Assembly (NCBI RefSeq): GCF_002234405.1
Contig: NZ_NMQT01000061.1
Span: 1 to 59,318 of the forward strand
DNA from: Amycolatopsis thailandensis
GTDB lineage: Bacteria; Actinomycetota; Actinomycetes; Mycobacteriales; Pseudonocardiaceae
DNA: 59,318 nucleotides
Direction of reading: 5' to 3'
Below the pieces are notes generated by a model. It was not told the DNA's origin and searched no databases. It saw only the letters and a program-made list of their open reading frames with translations. Below are positions 24,788 to 33,309 of the stretch, one piece after another. Numbering within the stretch: the first letter of the stretch is position 1; each line of letters opens with the position of its first letter. The translations under genes and the position numbers were made by a program.

Positions 24788-25285
24788 GTGGGTGCCTGGC
24801 TGCGCAAGAAGGCGGTCGAAGAGGAGAATCCTGACGACGTGCCGACCGGCCAGATCTCCGCGGTGAACATCGCGGCGATCATCGCCGAGGTCGACGGGGA
24901 GACTTCGCCGCCCGAGGGAACCGAGGCCGCCGAAGCCGCGTCGAACACCGATGTGGAGTCCACGACCACGGGTCCGGCCGACCTCGAACAGGCTCTCGCC
25001 GACAGGCAGGCGCTGATCCAGCTCTGCCTGTACGCCCTCGATCGCGCCCGCAGCGGCGGTGTCGTCGAGCGGCTCGAACACGGTCTCGCCGGGATCGGCG
25101 TCCGTGCCCTGCGTCCGGACGGTGAGCGGTTCGATCCCGCCGTGCACGAGGCGGGCGGCGCGGTCGCCACCGAGGACCCGGCGCTCGAAGGGCTCGTCGC
25201 GGAGACGGAGGTCGTCGGTTTCGCCGATCACGACCGTGTCCTGCGCGCGCCGATCGTCATCGTCTACGCGAAGAAGGCCCAGTGA
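24788..25285 (+). CDS. GrpE-like protein with acidic N-terminus
   Basis: 165 residues. Residues 1-60 are acidic and low-complexity. Residues 62-162 match the GrpE family: a helix (LEQALADRQALIQLCLYALD), then GVRALRPDGERFDPAVHEA and DHDRVLRAPIVIVYAKK, matching the GrpE consensus G-xFDPxxHEA and RVLRPAxVxV. GrpE is the nucleotide-exchange factor for Hsp70, but the long dimerisation helix is short here and no dnaK is in the window. GTG start. Its stop overlaps the start of the GTPase gene (GTGA), pointing to a joint role with the dynamin-like protein. Confidence 0.75.
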   Translation: MGAWLRKKAVEEENPDDVPTGQISAVNIAAIIAEVDGETSPPEGTEAAEAASNTDVESTTTGPADLEQALADRQALIQLCLYALDRARSGGVVERLEHGLAGIGVRALRPDGERFDPAVHEAGGAVATEDPALEGLVAETEVVGFADHDRVLRAPIVIVYAKKAQ

Positions 25286-27123
25286 CCGCTCCGAGCGCGG
25301 CGGCCAACCTGCCGGCCCTCGTCAAGAGCACGCGCGAACAGCTCCTCACCGTCGTCCGCGAAGCCGATCCTCAGGCCGCGAAATGGGTCGAGGACATCCG
25401 GAAGGCGCGGCCGAAGAAGCCGTCGGTCGTGGTGGTCGGCGAGACCAACCGCGGCAAGAGCTCGCTCGTGAACGCGCTCCTGTCCATGCCGGGACTGTCC
25501 CCTGTGGACGCCGACGTCGCCACGGCGACGTACCTCGTCTTCGAGCACGCGGAGCAGTGGTCCGCGCAGGCCTGTTACCCCGGCCAGCTGGCGCCGGTGC
25601 CGATCAACCTCAACGACCTGATCCACTGGGTCTCGGCCGCGCACGAACTGCCGGAAGGGCAGATCCCGCCGCGCTATGTCGAGGTCTCCGGTCCGGTCCC
25701 GTTGCTCGAACGTGTGTCCATTGTGGACACGCCGGGCGTCGGCGGGCTCGACTCGATGCACGGCGAGCTGGCGAAGGAGGCGGCCGCCGGCGCCACCGCG
25801 CTGCTGTTCGTCGTGGACGCCTCGTCGCCGTTCACCGCGCAGGAGCTGCAATTCCTGCACGACATGGGCGAGCGCGTCGAGACCGTGCTGTTCGCCCTCA
25901 CCAAGACCGACCAGTTCCGCGGCTGGCGCGAGGTCCTCGAAGCCGACCGGCGGCTGCTCGCCGAGCACGCGCCCCGGTTCGCCGACGCGGTGTTCCACCC
26001 GGTGTCCGCGCGCATGTTCGAGACGGCGGCCAAGGCCCCGAACGAGCAGATGGCGATGATGCTGCGCGAGAAGGCCGGGATCGCCGCGCTCCAGGGCGCG
26101 TTGCAGGAGATGCTGGTCGGCCGCTCGGCGATGCTGGGCGAGGCCAACACCCTGCGAGCGCTGTCGAGCGCGCTCGCCGAGCTCAAGGCGAAGGCGCAGG
26201 CGGAGAGCCGTGCGTTGTCCGCCGGCGAGGCCGAAGCGGAACAGCTGCGCCAGCGTCGCGACGACCTGAGCACCGAACGCCGGTCTTCGACCCGGGGCTG
26301 GCAGCTGAAACTGCGCGCCGAGATCCAGCGGACCCGCGTCGAGGTCGGGCACGAGACCAGCAGGCAGATGCGCGACGCGTCGACGCATTTCCGGCAGCGG
26401 ATCGACGGCTCGAAGCGCGACGATCTCGCCGCGCTGCCCCAGCAGGTCGACATCGCGTTGCAGACGACGTCGCAGCGGATCTCGATGCTGCTCTCCCAGC
26501 GGCTCAACCAGGTCACCAACGTCGCGCTCGCCGAGCTGTTCTCGGCCGAGGAGCTCGACATCATCCGCGGCCAGTTCGCCAGGGCGGGCGGCCCGCCGGT
26601 CGTCCTGCGCCCGCCGGACAAGAAACCGCCGACGGCCGAGGACAAACTGCTCATCTTCATGGGGGTTTCCGGCGGTCTCGGCGCCGGGAAGGTCGCCGCG
26701 CTGCCGCTGGCGGGCGTCGCGATCCTGAACCCGGTGATCCTGCCCGCGACGATCATCATCGGCCTCGGCGCCGGCTGGTGGATGGCGCGGACCCGCAAGC
26801 ACGCGTCGGACAAGCAGCACATGAAGCAGTGGCTGGTCGAAGCGATCGCCGACGCGCGGTCCACGTTGGACCAGCTCGTCGCGGAGCAGCTGATCGAAGC
26901 CGAACAGCAGCTGTCGATGGCGCTCGACGAAGCCCTGGGCCGCCGCATCGACGCGATCGAGGCGGAGCTGAAGGAAGTCGACAAGACGATCAAGATGGGC
27001 GCGCAGGAACGGGCGAAGAAGATCTCGATCGTCGCGAAGCGCTTGAAGGACGTCTCCGACGGCCGAGACCGCGCCGAAGCCCTCCTCGGTCGCATTCGGT
27101 CACTGCGCGACAATCAAGCGTGA
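25282..27123 (+). CDS. Dynamin-like GTPase (IniA/DynA-like)
   Basis: 613 residues. G1 is GETNRGKS (53-60), the G2 Thr lies in DVATATYLV, G3 is DTPGVGG (148-154) and G4 is TKTD (206-209). Long helical segments follow. A hydrophobic pair (KVAALPLAGVAILNPV and LPATIIIGLGAGWWMA) around residues 460-500 probably inserts into the membrane. A C-terminal coiled region ends the protein. This matches IniA-type bacterial dynamins. It is coupled to the GrpE-like gene upstream and to the small tail-anchored protein downstream by four-base overlaps. Confidence 0.88.
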   Translation: MTAPSAAANLPALVKSTREQLLTVVREADPQAAKWVEDIRKARPKKPSVVVVGETNRGKSSLVNALLSMPGLSPVDADVATATYLVFEHAEQWSAQACYPGQLAPVPINLNDLIHWVSAAHELPEGQIPPRYVEVSGPVPLLERVSIVDTPGVGGLDSMHGELAKEAAAGATALLFVVDASSPFTAQELQFLHDMGERVETVLFALTKTDQFRGWREVLEADRRLLAEHAPRFADAVFHPVSARMFETAAKAPNEQMAMMLREKAGIAALQGALQEMLVGRSAMLGEANTLRALSSALAELKAKAQAESRALSAGEAEAEQLRQRRDDLSTERRSSTRGWQLKLRAEIQRTRVEVGHETSRQMRDASTHFRQRIDGSKRDDLAALPQQVDIALQTTSQRISMLLSQRLNQVTNVALAELFSAEELDIIRGQFARAGGPPVVLRPPDKKPPTAEDKLLIFMGVSGGLGAGKVAALPLAGVAILNPVILPATIIIGLGAGWWMARTRKHASDKQHMKQWLVEAIADARSTLDQLVAEQLIEAEQQLSMALDEALGRRIDAIEAELKEVDKTIKMGAQERAKKISIVAKRLKDVSDGRDRAEALLGRIRSLRDNQA

Positions 27124-27407
27124 CCTTTCCCCAGCGACCACAGCAGCCTTTCGGACAGCAGCAGCCTCCGTACGGACAGCAGCCGCCCTTCGGGCAGCAG
27201 TTCCCGCCGCCGGGACCAGCGGGAAGCCCGTTCCCTCCGCTGCCGCCTCAGAAGGGGTTTCCCGCGAAGCTGCAACGGCTGAGCGAGGCCGTTCGTGATC
27301 CGAGGCGCCGCAAGAAGCTGATCCTCGGAGTCCTGCTCGGCATCGTCGGGATTTTCGTCCTCGTCGTCGGACTGGTCTTCCTGATCGGTGTCGTCCTCAC
27401 GAAGTAG
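27120..27407 (+). CDS. P/Q-rich tail-anchored membrane protein
   Basis: 95 residues, not assigned to a family. Residues 4-45 are almost only P, Q, G and F, with repeated YGQQ/FGQQ and PPF units. A basic segment (VRDPRRRKKL) precedes one C-terminal transmembrane helix (LGVLLGIVGIFVLVVGLVFL) that ends the protein. The topology is therefore a cytoplasmic disordered tail with a C-terminal anchor. The GTG start overlaps the GTPase stop (GTGA), so it is co-translated. It may recruit or anchor the GTPase at the membrane; that is inference. Confidence 0.8.
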   Translation: MTFPQRPQQPFGQQQPPYGQQPPFGQQFPPPGPAGSPFPPLPPQKGFPAKLQRLSEAVRDPRRRKKLILGVLLGIVGIFVLVVGLVFLIGVVLTK

Positions 27408-27427
27408 CCACCGGAACCGAACGGGCC

Positions 27428-27433
27428 TACGGT
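27428..27433 (+). promoter_or_regulatory. -10 element upstream of the DUF6802-like gene
   Basis: TACGGT lies 47 bases before the ATG at 27481. The transcript would carry a GAGGGGG Shine-Dalgarno at 27467-27473. Confidence 0.35.
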
Positions 27434-27480
27434 GAGTCATAAGCTTCGACACACCAGCAGGTCAACGAGGGGGTTATCCC

Positions 27481-28203
27481 ATGTGGGTCGACGAGAGCGG
27501 CGGCACGGACACCGAGGCGGGCTCCACGGAGGCGGTCACGGTCCACGTTGACGGCGAGGAGTACCAGGCCGAGCTCAACTACGACCTCGACAAGGACGGC
27601 GTCAACGACGCGGCCGTCATCCAGCACGACGACGGCACCGGCCAGGCGTTCGTCGACACCGACGGCGACGGCGAGGCCGATCAGTACGCGGTGCTCGACG
27701 AGAACGGCAAGGTCGTCCAGGAGGCCGTCTACGACGAGGCCTCCGGTGCCTGGGTCGAGGCCGGTGGCGGCGGCCACGACGACGGTTCGGACGCGGGCAC
27801 CAGCGGCACCATGCACGCCGACATGCCCAGTGGCGACGTCGAGGTCGGCCCCGCGACGATCGACACCGACGGTGACGGCAATCCCGACACCGCCGTCGTC
27901 CAGACCCAGGACGGTCGCACGATCGCCTTCACCGACAAGGACGGTGACGGCAACGCCGACATCGCGGTGGAGACCGACGCCTCCGGCAACTCCAAGACCT
28001 ACGAGCACACCGGACCCGGCCAGTGGACCGAGACCGGCAGCGGTGTGGTCAATGAGGACATCGGCTCGGCCTTCGCGAACACCCCGGCGGCTGCCGAGGG
28101 CGACCCCGCGGGCGACGCGGCCTGGGGCGGCGCGGGCACCGAAACACTCGAAGGAGTGGCGAAGATCGATTCCGCCACCGGCCAGTGGATCAGTCCCAAC
28201 TAA
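27481..28203 (+). CDS. DUF6802-like acidic protein with calcium-type loops
   Basis: 240 residues, strongly acidic, with no signal peptide or membrane segment. Four DxDxDG-type loops are visible (DLDKDGVND, DTDGDGEAD, DTDGDGNPD, DKDGDGNAD), each followed by a short beta strand, as in VCBS/thrombospondin-type calcium repeats. The arrangement fits actinobacterial proteins annotated DUF6802, whose function is unknown. A GAGGGGG Shine-Dalgarno lies 7 bases upstream of ATG. It follows the dynamin-GrpE operon in the same direction but has its own promoter-like element. Confidence 0.8.
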   Translation: MWVDESGGTDTEAGSTEAVTVHVDGEEYQAELNYDLDKDGVNDAAVIQHDDGTGQAFVDTDGDGEADQYAVLDENGKVVQEAVYDEASGAWVEAGGGGHDDGSDAGTSGTMHADMPSGDVEVGPATIDTDGDGNPDTAVVQTQDGRTIAFTDKDGDGNADIAVETDASGNSKTYEHTGPGQWTETGSGVVNEDIGSAFANTPAAAEGDPAGDAAWGGAGTETLEGVAKIDSATGQWISPN

Positions 28204-28209
28204 ATCCTG

Positions 28210-28248
28210 AAATGGACTAAACCAATAGAAGAATGGTTTAGTCCATTT
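28210..28248 (+). terminator. AU-rich hairpin after the DUF6802-like gene
   Basis: A 15-bp stem (28210-28224 with 28234-28248) around a 9-base loop, unusually A/T-rich for this genome. It lies 7 bases after the stop codon. Confidence 0.75.
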
Positions 28249-28283
28249 CGATGGGCCAATTCGTGTAATCCTGGTCACAGAAC

Positions 28284-28315
28284 AGCCCGGTACGAGACCT
28301 CGTGCCGGGCTTTCT
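28284..28315 (+). terminator. Intrinsic terminator with U-tract
   Basis: An 11-bp stem (28284-28294 with 28301-28311, one G-U pair) is followed by TTCTC. It is a second terminator downstream of the DUF6802-like gene. Confidence 0.75.
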
Positions 28316-28610
28316 CATGTCCGATTCGCGCTGCGGATGCCCCGAGGTTGTGCCTTCGATCACCGGAAGAATTTCTGCTTATGGCCCATTCCGGTGATAC
28401 TGAATCGATTCCCTTATCGTTCTTGTGAGAGAACCGACAGGTCAGCTCTCGGTTACCTGCCGGTCATCCGGCTACTCTCGGGGAATCCCAAAACCTGCAC
28501 ACCGGTCTTCCCGCCGGTGTGCGAAGCCATTCGGTCGCCGGCATCGAAGCCCGCATCGGAACAGCGTCGTTCCCGATGTGGGCTTCTGCCGTCGGAAGTC
28601 AGGAGTAGAG
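28316..28610 (+). promoter_or_regulatory. Structured 5' region of pckG
   Basis: This stretch contains no gene. It has three stems: 28359-28367/28390-28398 (9 bp), 28497-28505/28514-28522 (9 bp) and 28546-28559/28573-28586 (14 bp, one G-U). The last ends 14 bases before the AGGAG Shine-Dalgarno at 28601. TACTCT at 28473-28478 is a possible -10, which would give a leader of about 130 bases. Confidence 0.45.
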
Positions 28611-30434
28611 ATGACCGCAGTCGCCATCCCTGGACTGGAAAAAGCGCCGACGACGCACAGTGGCGTCCTGTCCTGGGTCCGGGAGGTCGCCGAACTGACC
28701 ACTCCGGACCGCGTGGTGTGGGTCGACGGGTCCGACGAAGAGGCCGCGCGCATCAACGCCGAACTGGTCTCCGCCGGCACGTTCGTGCAGCTCGACGCCA
28801 AGCCCAACTCGTACTGGGCCGCCTCCGACCCCAACGACGTCGCCCGCGTCGAAGAGCGCACCTTCATCTGTTCGGATGACGAAGAAGACGCCGGTCCCAC
28901 CAACAACTGGATGGACCCGGCCGAGATGAAGGCCACGATGACCGAGCTGTACCGCGGGTGCATGCGCGGTCGCACGATGTACGTCATCCCCTTCTGCATG
29001 GGCCCCCTCGGTGCGGAAGACCCCAAGCTCGGCATCGAGATCACCGACTTCGCCTACGTCGTCGCCTCCATGCGCGTGATGACCCGCGCCGGCCAGGCCG
29101 CGCTGGACAAGTTCGTCACCGAGGACGGCACCGAGCGCTCGTTCGTCCCCGCCCTGCACTCCGTCGGCGCGCCGCTGGAGCCGGGTCAGAAGGACGTCTC
29201 CTGGCCGTGCAACACCACCAAGTACATCTCGCACTTCCCCGAGACCCGCGAGATCTGGAGCTACGGCTCCGGCTACGGCGGCAACTCGCTGCTGGGCAAG
29301 AAGTGCTACTCGCTGCGCATCGGCTCGGTCATCGCCCGTGACGAGGGCTGGCTGGCCGAGCACATGCTGATCCTCAAGCTGATCTCGCCGGAGGACAAGG
29401 TCCACTACGTCGCGGCGGCGTTCCCGAGCGCCTGCGGCAAGACCAACCTCGCGATGCTCCAGCCGACCATCCCCGGCTGGCGTGCCGAGACCCTCGGCGA
29501 CGACATCGCGTGGATGCGGTTCGGCGAGGACGGCCGCCTGTACGCGGTGAACCCCGAGTTCGGCTTCTTCGGCGTCGCGCCGGGCACCGACTGGCACACG
29601 AACCCCAACGCGATGCGCACCATCGAAAAGGGCAACACGGTCTACACGAACGTCGCGCTCACCGACGACGGCGACGTCTGGTGGGAGGGCATGGGCGAGA
29701 AGCCCGCGCACGCCACCTCCTGGAAGAAGCAGGACTGGACGCCGGAGTCGGAAGAGAAGGCCGCGCACCCGAACTCGCGCTACTGCACGCCGATGTCGCA
29801 GTGCCCGATCCTCGCGCCGGAGTGGGACGACCCGCAGGGCGTGCCGATCTCGGCGATCCTGTTCGGCGGCCGCCGCAAGACCACCGTTCCGCTGGTGAAC
29901 GAGGCCCGCGACTGGCAGCACGGCGTGTTCATGGGCGCCACCATGTCGTCGGAGACCACCGCGGCCGCCGCCGGCGCGGTCGGCAACGTGCGCCGCGACC
30001 CGATGGCCATGCTGCCGTTCCTCGGCTACCACGCCGGTGACTACTTCAAGCACTGGCTGGACCTCGGCAAGAACGCCGACGCGAACAAGCTGCCGAAGAT
30101 CTTCTACGTCAACTGGTTCCGCCGTGGCGACGACGGCCGCTTCCTGTGGCCGGGATTCGGCGAGAACTCGCGCATCCTGAAGTGGGTCATCGACCGCGTC
30201 GAGGGCAAGGGCAACGCGAACGAGACCCCGGTCGGTTTCGTCCCGTCCGCCGAGGACCTCGACACCGACGGCCTCGCGGAGCCGCTGGCCGACATCCAGG
30301 CCGCCCTGGACGTCTCGGCCGACGAGTGGCGCAAGGAACTGCCGCTGATCGAAGAGTGGTTCGAGAAGATCGGCGACAAGGTCCCGTCTTCGCTGCGTGA
30401 CGAGCTGGACGCGCTGAAGCAGCGCCTCGGCTAG
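28611..30434 (+). CDS. pckG: Phosphoenolpyruvate carboxykinase (GTP)
   Basis: 607 residues, the normal length of GTP-PEPCK. It converts oxaloacetate and GTP to PEP, CO2 and GDP, the entry step of gluconeogenesis. The P-loop is FPSACGKTNLAML. The hyper-reactive Cys is in that loop. TMYVIPFCMGPLG, SGYGGNSLLGKKC and GDDIAWMRFGEDG (metal-binding Asp) are all family hallmarks, as is FLWPGFGENSRIL near the C-terminus. ATG with AGGAG at 28601. The long structured leader and a strong downstream terminator make it a single-gene unit. Confidence 0.97.
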   Translation: MTAVAIPGLEKAPTTHSGVLSWVREVAELTTPDRVVWVDGSDEEAARINAELVSAGTFVQLDAKPNSYWAASDPNDVARVEERTFICSDDEEDAGPTNNWMDPAEMKATMTELYRGCMRGRTMYVIPFCMGPLGAEDPKLGIEITDFAYVVASMRVMTRAGQAALDKFVTEDGTERSFVPALHSVGAPLEPGQKDVSWPCNTTKYISHFPETREIWSYGSGYGGNSLLGKKCYSLRIGSVIARDEGWLAEHMLILKLISPEDKVHYVAAAFPSACGKTNLAMLQPTIPGWRAETLGDDIAWMRFGEDGRLYAVNPEFGFFGVAPGTDWHTNPNAMRTIEKGNTVYTNVALTDDGDVWWEGMGEKPAHATSWKKQDWTPESEEKAAHPNSRYCTPMSQCPILAPEWDDPQGVPISAILFGGRRKTTVPLVNEARDWQHGVFMGATMSSETTAAAAGAVGNVRRDPMAMLPFLGYHAGDYFKHWLDLGKNADANKLPKIFYVNWFRRGDDGRFLWPGFGENSRILKWVIDRVEGKGNANETPVGFVPSAEDLDTDGLAEPLADIQAALDVSADEWRKELPLIEEWFEKIGDKVPSSLRDELDALKQRLG

Positions 30435-30449
30435 TACGAACGCCGGAGC

Positions 30450-30489
30450 AAAGCCTCATCCCCAGGGTCGTTCCTGGGGATGAGGCTTT
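30450..30489 (+). terminator. Terminator of pckG
   Basis: A 17-bp perfect stem (30450-30466 with 30473-30489) with a 6-base loop, starting 15 bases after the pckG stop and followed by ACTCTTT. Confidence 0.9.
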
Positions 30490-30505
30490 ACTCTTTCGCG
30501 CTGGG

Positions 30506-30511
30506 TACCGT
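30506..30511 (+). promoter_or_regulatory. -10 element, leaderless promoter (LLM oxidoreductase operon)
   Basis: TACCGT followed by 6 bases and ATG at 30518. Confidence 0.55.
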
Positions 30512-30517
30512 GGGCGC

Positions 30518-31390
30518 ATGGTCAAATTCGGCGTCAACATGGTCGTCCCGGACACCAGGGCCGCCTGGGTCGGCAAATGCCGCAAGGCCGAGGATCTCGG
30601 CTTCGACGTCATCGGCGCGGCCGACCACCTCGGCATGGCACCGCCGTTCCCGGCGCTCGTGCTCGCCGCCGAGGTGACGAGCCGCCCGCGCCTCAACACC
30701 TTCGTCATCAACACCGCGTTCTACAACCCGGTGCTGCTGGCCCGCGACGTCACCGGCACGGACCAGTTCACCGAGGGCAGGCTGGAGCTCGGCCTGGGGG
30801 CCGGCTACGTGAAGGCCGAATTCGAGGCGGCGGGGATGGAGTTCCCCCGCGCCGGAAAGCGCGTCGACCACCTCGAAAACACCATCAAAGAGCTCAACCG
30901 GCTCTATGCCGACGAAAAACACAAACCGCCCACGGTGCAGAAACCGGGCCCGCCGCTGATGATCGCCGGCCGCGGCGACAGGTTGCTCACGCTCGCCGCC
31001 GAACACGCCGACATCATCGGGTTCACCGGCACGGCGGCCGTTCCCGACGGCGGCGCGCTCGTACCCGATGACGCGGCCGGTATCGAAGAGCGGGTGGATT
31101 TCGTCCGCGGGAAACTGAACGGCCGCGAAGCCGAATTCAATATCCTCCCGCACTTCATCGCCGTGGTCGAAGACCGGCAAGAGGGGCTGGAGAGCCTGCG
31201 GGAGCTGCTCGACGGCAAGCTCACGGTCGAACAGCTCGCCGAGCTGCCGACCGCCCTGGTCGGCACGCACGAGCAGATCGCGGAACAGATCCTGGCGCAT
31301 CGCGAGCGATTCGGCTTCGGCTATTTCACCGTGCTGGAGCACAACATGGACGCGTTCGCGCCGGTGATCGAGTTGTTGCGCGGCCGATGA
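30518..31390 (+). CDS. LLM-class F420-dependent oxidoreductase
   Basis: 290 residues. A luciferase-like TIM barrel: KFGVNMVVPDT, KAEDLGFDVIGAADHLGM, FYNPVLLARDVTGTDQFTEGR, and LELGLGAGYVKAEFEAAGM (the LGxGxG cofactor-side motif). IAGRGDRLLTLAAEHADIIG follows. Members use F420 or FMN to oxidise or reduce varied substrates; the actual one is unknown. It starts an operon with the ABC pair, overlapping the ATPase gene by four bases. Confidence 0.88.
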   Translation: MVKFGVNMVVPDTRAAWVGKCRKAEDLGFDVIGAADHLGMAPPFPALVLAAEVTSRPRLNTFVINTAFYNPVLLARDVTGTDQFTEGRLELGLGAGYVKAEFEAAGMEFPRAGKRVDHLENTIKELNRLYADEKHKPPTVQKPGPPLMIAGRGDRLLTLAAEHADIIGFTGTAAVPDGGALVPDDAAGIEERVDFVRGKLNGREAEFNILPHFIAVVEDRQEGLESLRELLDGKLTVEQLAELPTALVGTHEQIAEQILAHRERFGFGYFTVLEHNMDAFAPVIELLRGR

Positions 31391-31992
31391 TCGACGTACG
31401 CGGGCTCGGTGTCCAAGCCGGGGAGCACTGGTTGTTCGACGGCCTCGATTTCGAGGTCGAGGCGGGCGAATGCGCGGTCATCGTCGGCCCGAACGGGGTC
31501 GGGAAATCGACACTGCTGCGGTGCCTTTACGGGACGCAGGCCGCGCAGCGGGGCCGGGTCGTCGTCGCGGGCGGAAAGCCCGATGAACGCGATGTCTCCT
31601 TTCGCCGCAAGGTTTCCGTGTTGTTCGACGATTCCGATTTCTTCGCCGAATTGACCCCGCTCCAGCATCTCGAATTGCTGGAGGGTTCGTTCGGAGCCGA
31701 TCTCGGCGACCACGAGGCTTTGCTGGCCGACGCGGGATTGTCGGAACGCGCGAAGGTCACCGCGGGCAAGTTCTCGGCCGGGCAGCGCCGCCGGCTGCTC
31801 CTCCTCGGCGCGACGGCGCGGCCGCACGACGTGCTGCTGCTCGACGAGCCCGAACGGGCGCTCGACGTCGCCGGGAAGGAATGGCTGACGTCGCTGATCG
31901 CGCGGTCGACCAAAGCCGGGGCGGCCGTCGTCGTGGCCACGCATCATCCCCCGCTGCTCGAAGCGGCCGACTCGACCCTCGAGTTGTGGTGA
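31387..31992 (+). CDS. Short ABC-type ATPase
   Basis: 201 residues, short for an ABC ATPase. Walker A is GPNGVGKST, the signature is a variant FSAGQRRRLLLLG, Walker B is VLLLDEPERALD, and the H-loop is VVATHHPP. It is coupled both to the LLM gene (ATGA) and to the following membrane protein (GTGA), so it is probably that protein's energising partner. Export substrate unknown. Confidence 0.9.
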   Translation: MIDVRGLGVQAGEHWLFDGLDFEVEAGECAVIVGPNGVGKSTLLRCLYGTQAAQRGRVVVAGGKPDERDVSFRRKVSVLFDDSDFFAELTPLQHLELLEGSFGADLGDHEALLADAGLSERAKVTAGKFSAGQRRRLLLLGATARPHDVLLLDEPERALDVAGKEWLTSLIARSTKAGAAVVVATHHPPLLEAADSTLELW

Positions 31993-33233
31993 GCACCAAG
32001 GCCCCCACGCGTGTTCCGGGACGACAGCGATTCGGCGGGCTGCTCAACGGGGACTACCAGACTTTCCTGGCGCTGTTCGGTTTCGGCGCGTTGTTCACCG
32101 CGTTCGAGAACCTCCCGAAGCTGCGTTCATTCCTTTTCGGACTGTCCTCTGTGGACTTCCCGGCGGTGTTCGGTCTGCTGGTCGTGCTGTGCGCGATGTT
32201 CTGGCGCAGCCTGTTGCGCCGCGGTTTCGTCTGGGCCGAACCGGCGGCACTGACGTGGATGGACTTCGCGAGCGTCGACAGGCGCCGCGTCGTCGTGAAG
32301 CGGATGTGGACCCTTTGGCTCGGGCTGGTCCTGGTGGTCGGCTACACGGGGGCGCTGGTCACCGCGATCGGTGGCGGGTCGAAGGACGTATGGATCGCGA
32401 TGTCGGCGCTGACCGCGTCCGGGGCGATCCTGGCGGCCGTCACCGCGCGGCGGACGGCGATCCGCGGGGAGACCGCGGGGCCGGTCGTGCTGGCGCTGGC
32501 CGGGCTGGCGGTGGCCGCCGCGGGGCTGGGCCCGATCGCGATCGAGGTGCTGGCCGGGGTGCTGTTCGTCGTGGCGGTGGCGGTGGCCTTCGGCGGCGAG
32601 CCGATGTCCGGGGTCGGGCGCCAGGAACTCGTCGACGGCTGGAACGCGCGGCTGCTGCGGGCGATGGCCGCGGTGTTCATGGATCCGATGCTGCTGATCC
32701 CGGAGTCGAAGCCGGTGCCGTGGCTTTCGCTGCGACCTCCGACGACGCTGCGGCTGGCGTTGGCCGGGGTGTTCGGGCGCCTGCGTTACGCGTCGGCGAG
32801 TGTGGTGATCGCGTGCCTGGTGGGTGTCGGGCACCTGGCCTTCCCCGCCGTTCCGCCGGGGCCGCTGTTCGCGGTCGGCGCGTACGCGGCGCTCGTGCCC
32901 TTCGTCGGCGGGCTCGGTGAACTGTGGCGCAATCCCGGCCGTAGGCGGTGGCTCGGCGCGTCGGACTGGGAGTTGCGGCTGGTCAACGGGCTGGTGGTGG
33001 CCGTGCTCGGCCTCGGCTGGGGAGTGCTGCTCGGCTTGGTGACGCTGACGCTCGGGGTGACCCCGGCGTGGCCGGTGTGGCTGGGTGTCCCGCTCGCCGT
33101 GGTCGCCGCCTTGCGGACGGCGACGCGGCCGCCGATGAACTACGACGTCAGCGGCGGCGGCGCGGCTCTCCAGGCGATGCGGGGCGTCGACGTGCTGGTG
33201 GTCGGCTCGGTGCTGCTCAGCGTGATCGGCTGA
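31989..33233 (+). CDS. Polytopic membrane protein, probable ABC permease (DUF6297-like)
   Basis: 414 residues from the GTG at 31989, with ten or more hydrophobic segments. The N-terminal cytoplasmic part (GGLLNGDYQTFLALFGFGAL) and the long hydrophilic loop around RRRVVVKRMW are distinct. It is not a standard ABC-2 or FtsX permease; it most resembles actinobacterial DUF6297 proteins that sit next to short ATPases. The GTGA overlap with the ATPase supports a transporter pair. A GTG one codon earlier (31986) is also possible. Confidence 0.75.
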   Translation: MSTKAPTRVPGRQRFGGLLNGDYQTFLALFGFGALFTAFENLPKLRSFLFGLSSVDFPAVFGLLVVLCAMFWRSLLRRGFVWAEPAALTWMDFASVDRRRVVVKRMWTLWLGLVLVVGYTGALVTAIGGGSKDVWIAMSALTASGAILAAVTARRTAIRGETAGPVVLALAGLAVAAAGLGPIAIEVLAGVLFVVAVAVAFGGEPMSGVGRQELVDGWNARLLRAMAAVFMDPMLLIPESKPVPWLSLRPPTTLRLALAGVFGRLRYASASVVIACLVGVGHLAFPAVPPGPLFAVGAYAALVPFVGGLGELWRNPGRRRWLGASDWELRLVNGLVVAVLGLGWGVLLGLVTLTLGVTPAWPVWLGVPLAVVAALRTATRPPMNYDVSGGGAALQAMRGVDVLVVGSVLLSVIG

Positions 33234-33309
33234 GGTCACCCGTTCCCGCGTTCGGATCATTCGGATAGGCCGAACGCGGGTTACCCTCGATGCGACGAAA
33301 GGAGCACGA

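Noticed and set aside
21917..27407. iniBAC operon in the strict sense
   Set aside because: The two GTPases are 1.8 kb apart with other genes between, and no IniB-type protein is present; only the dynamin relation is supported.
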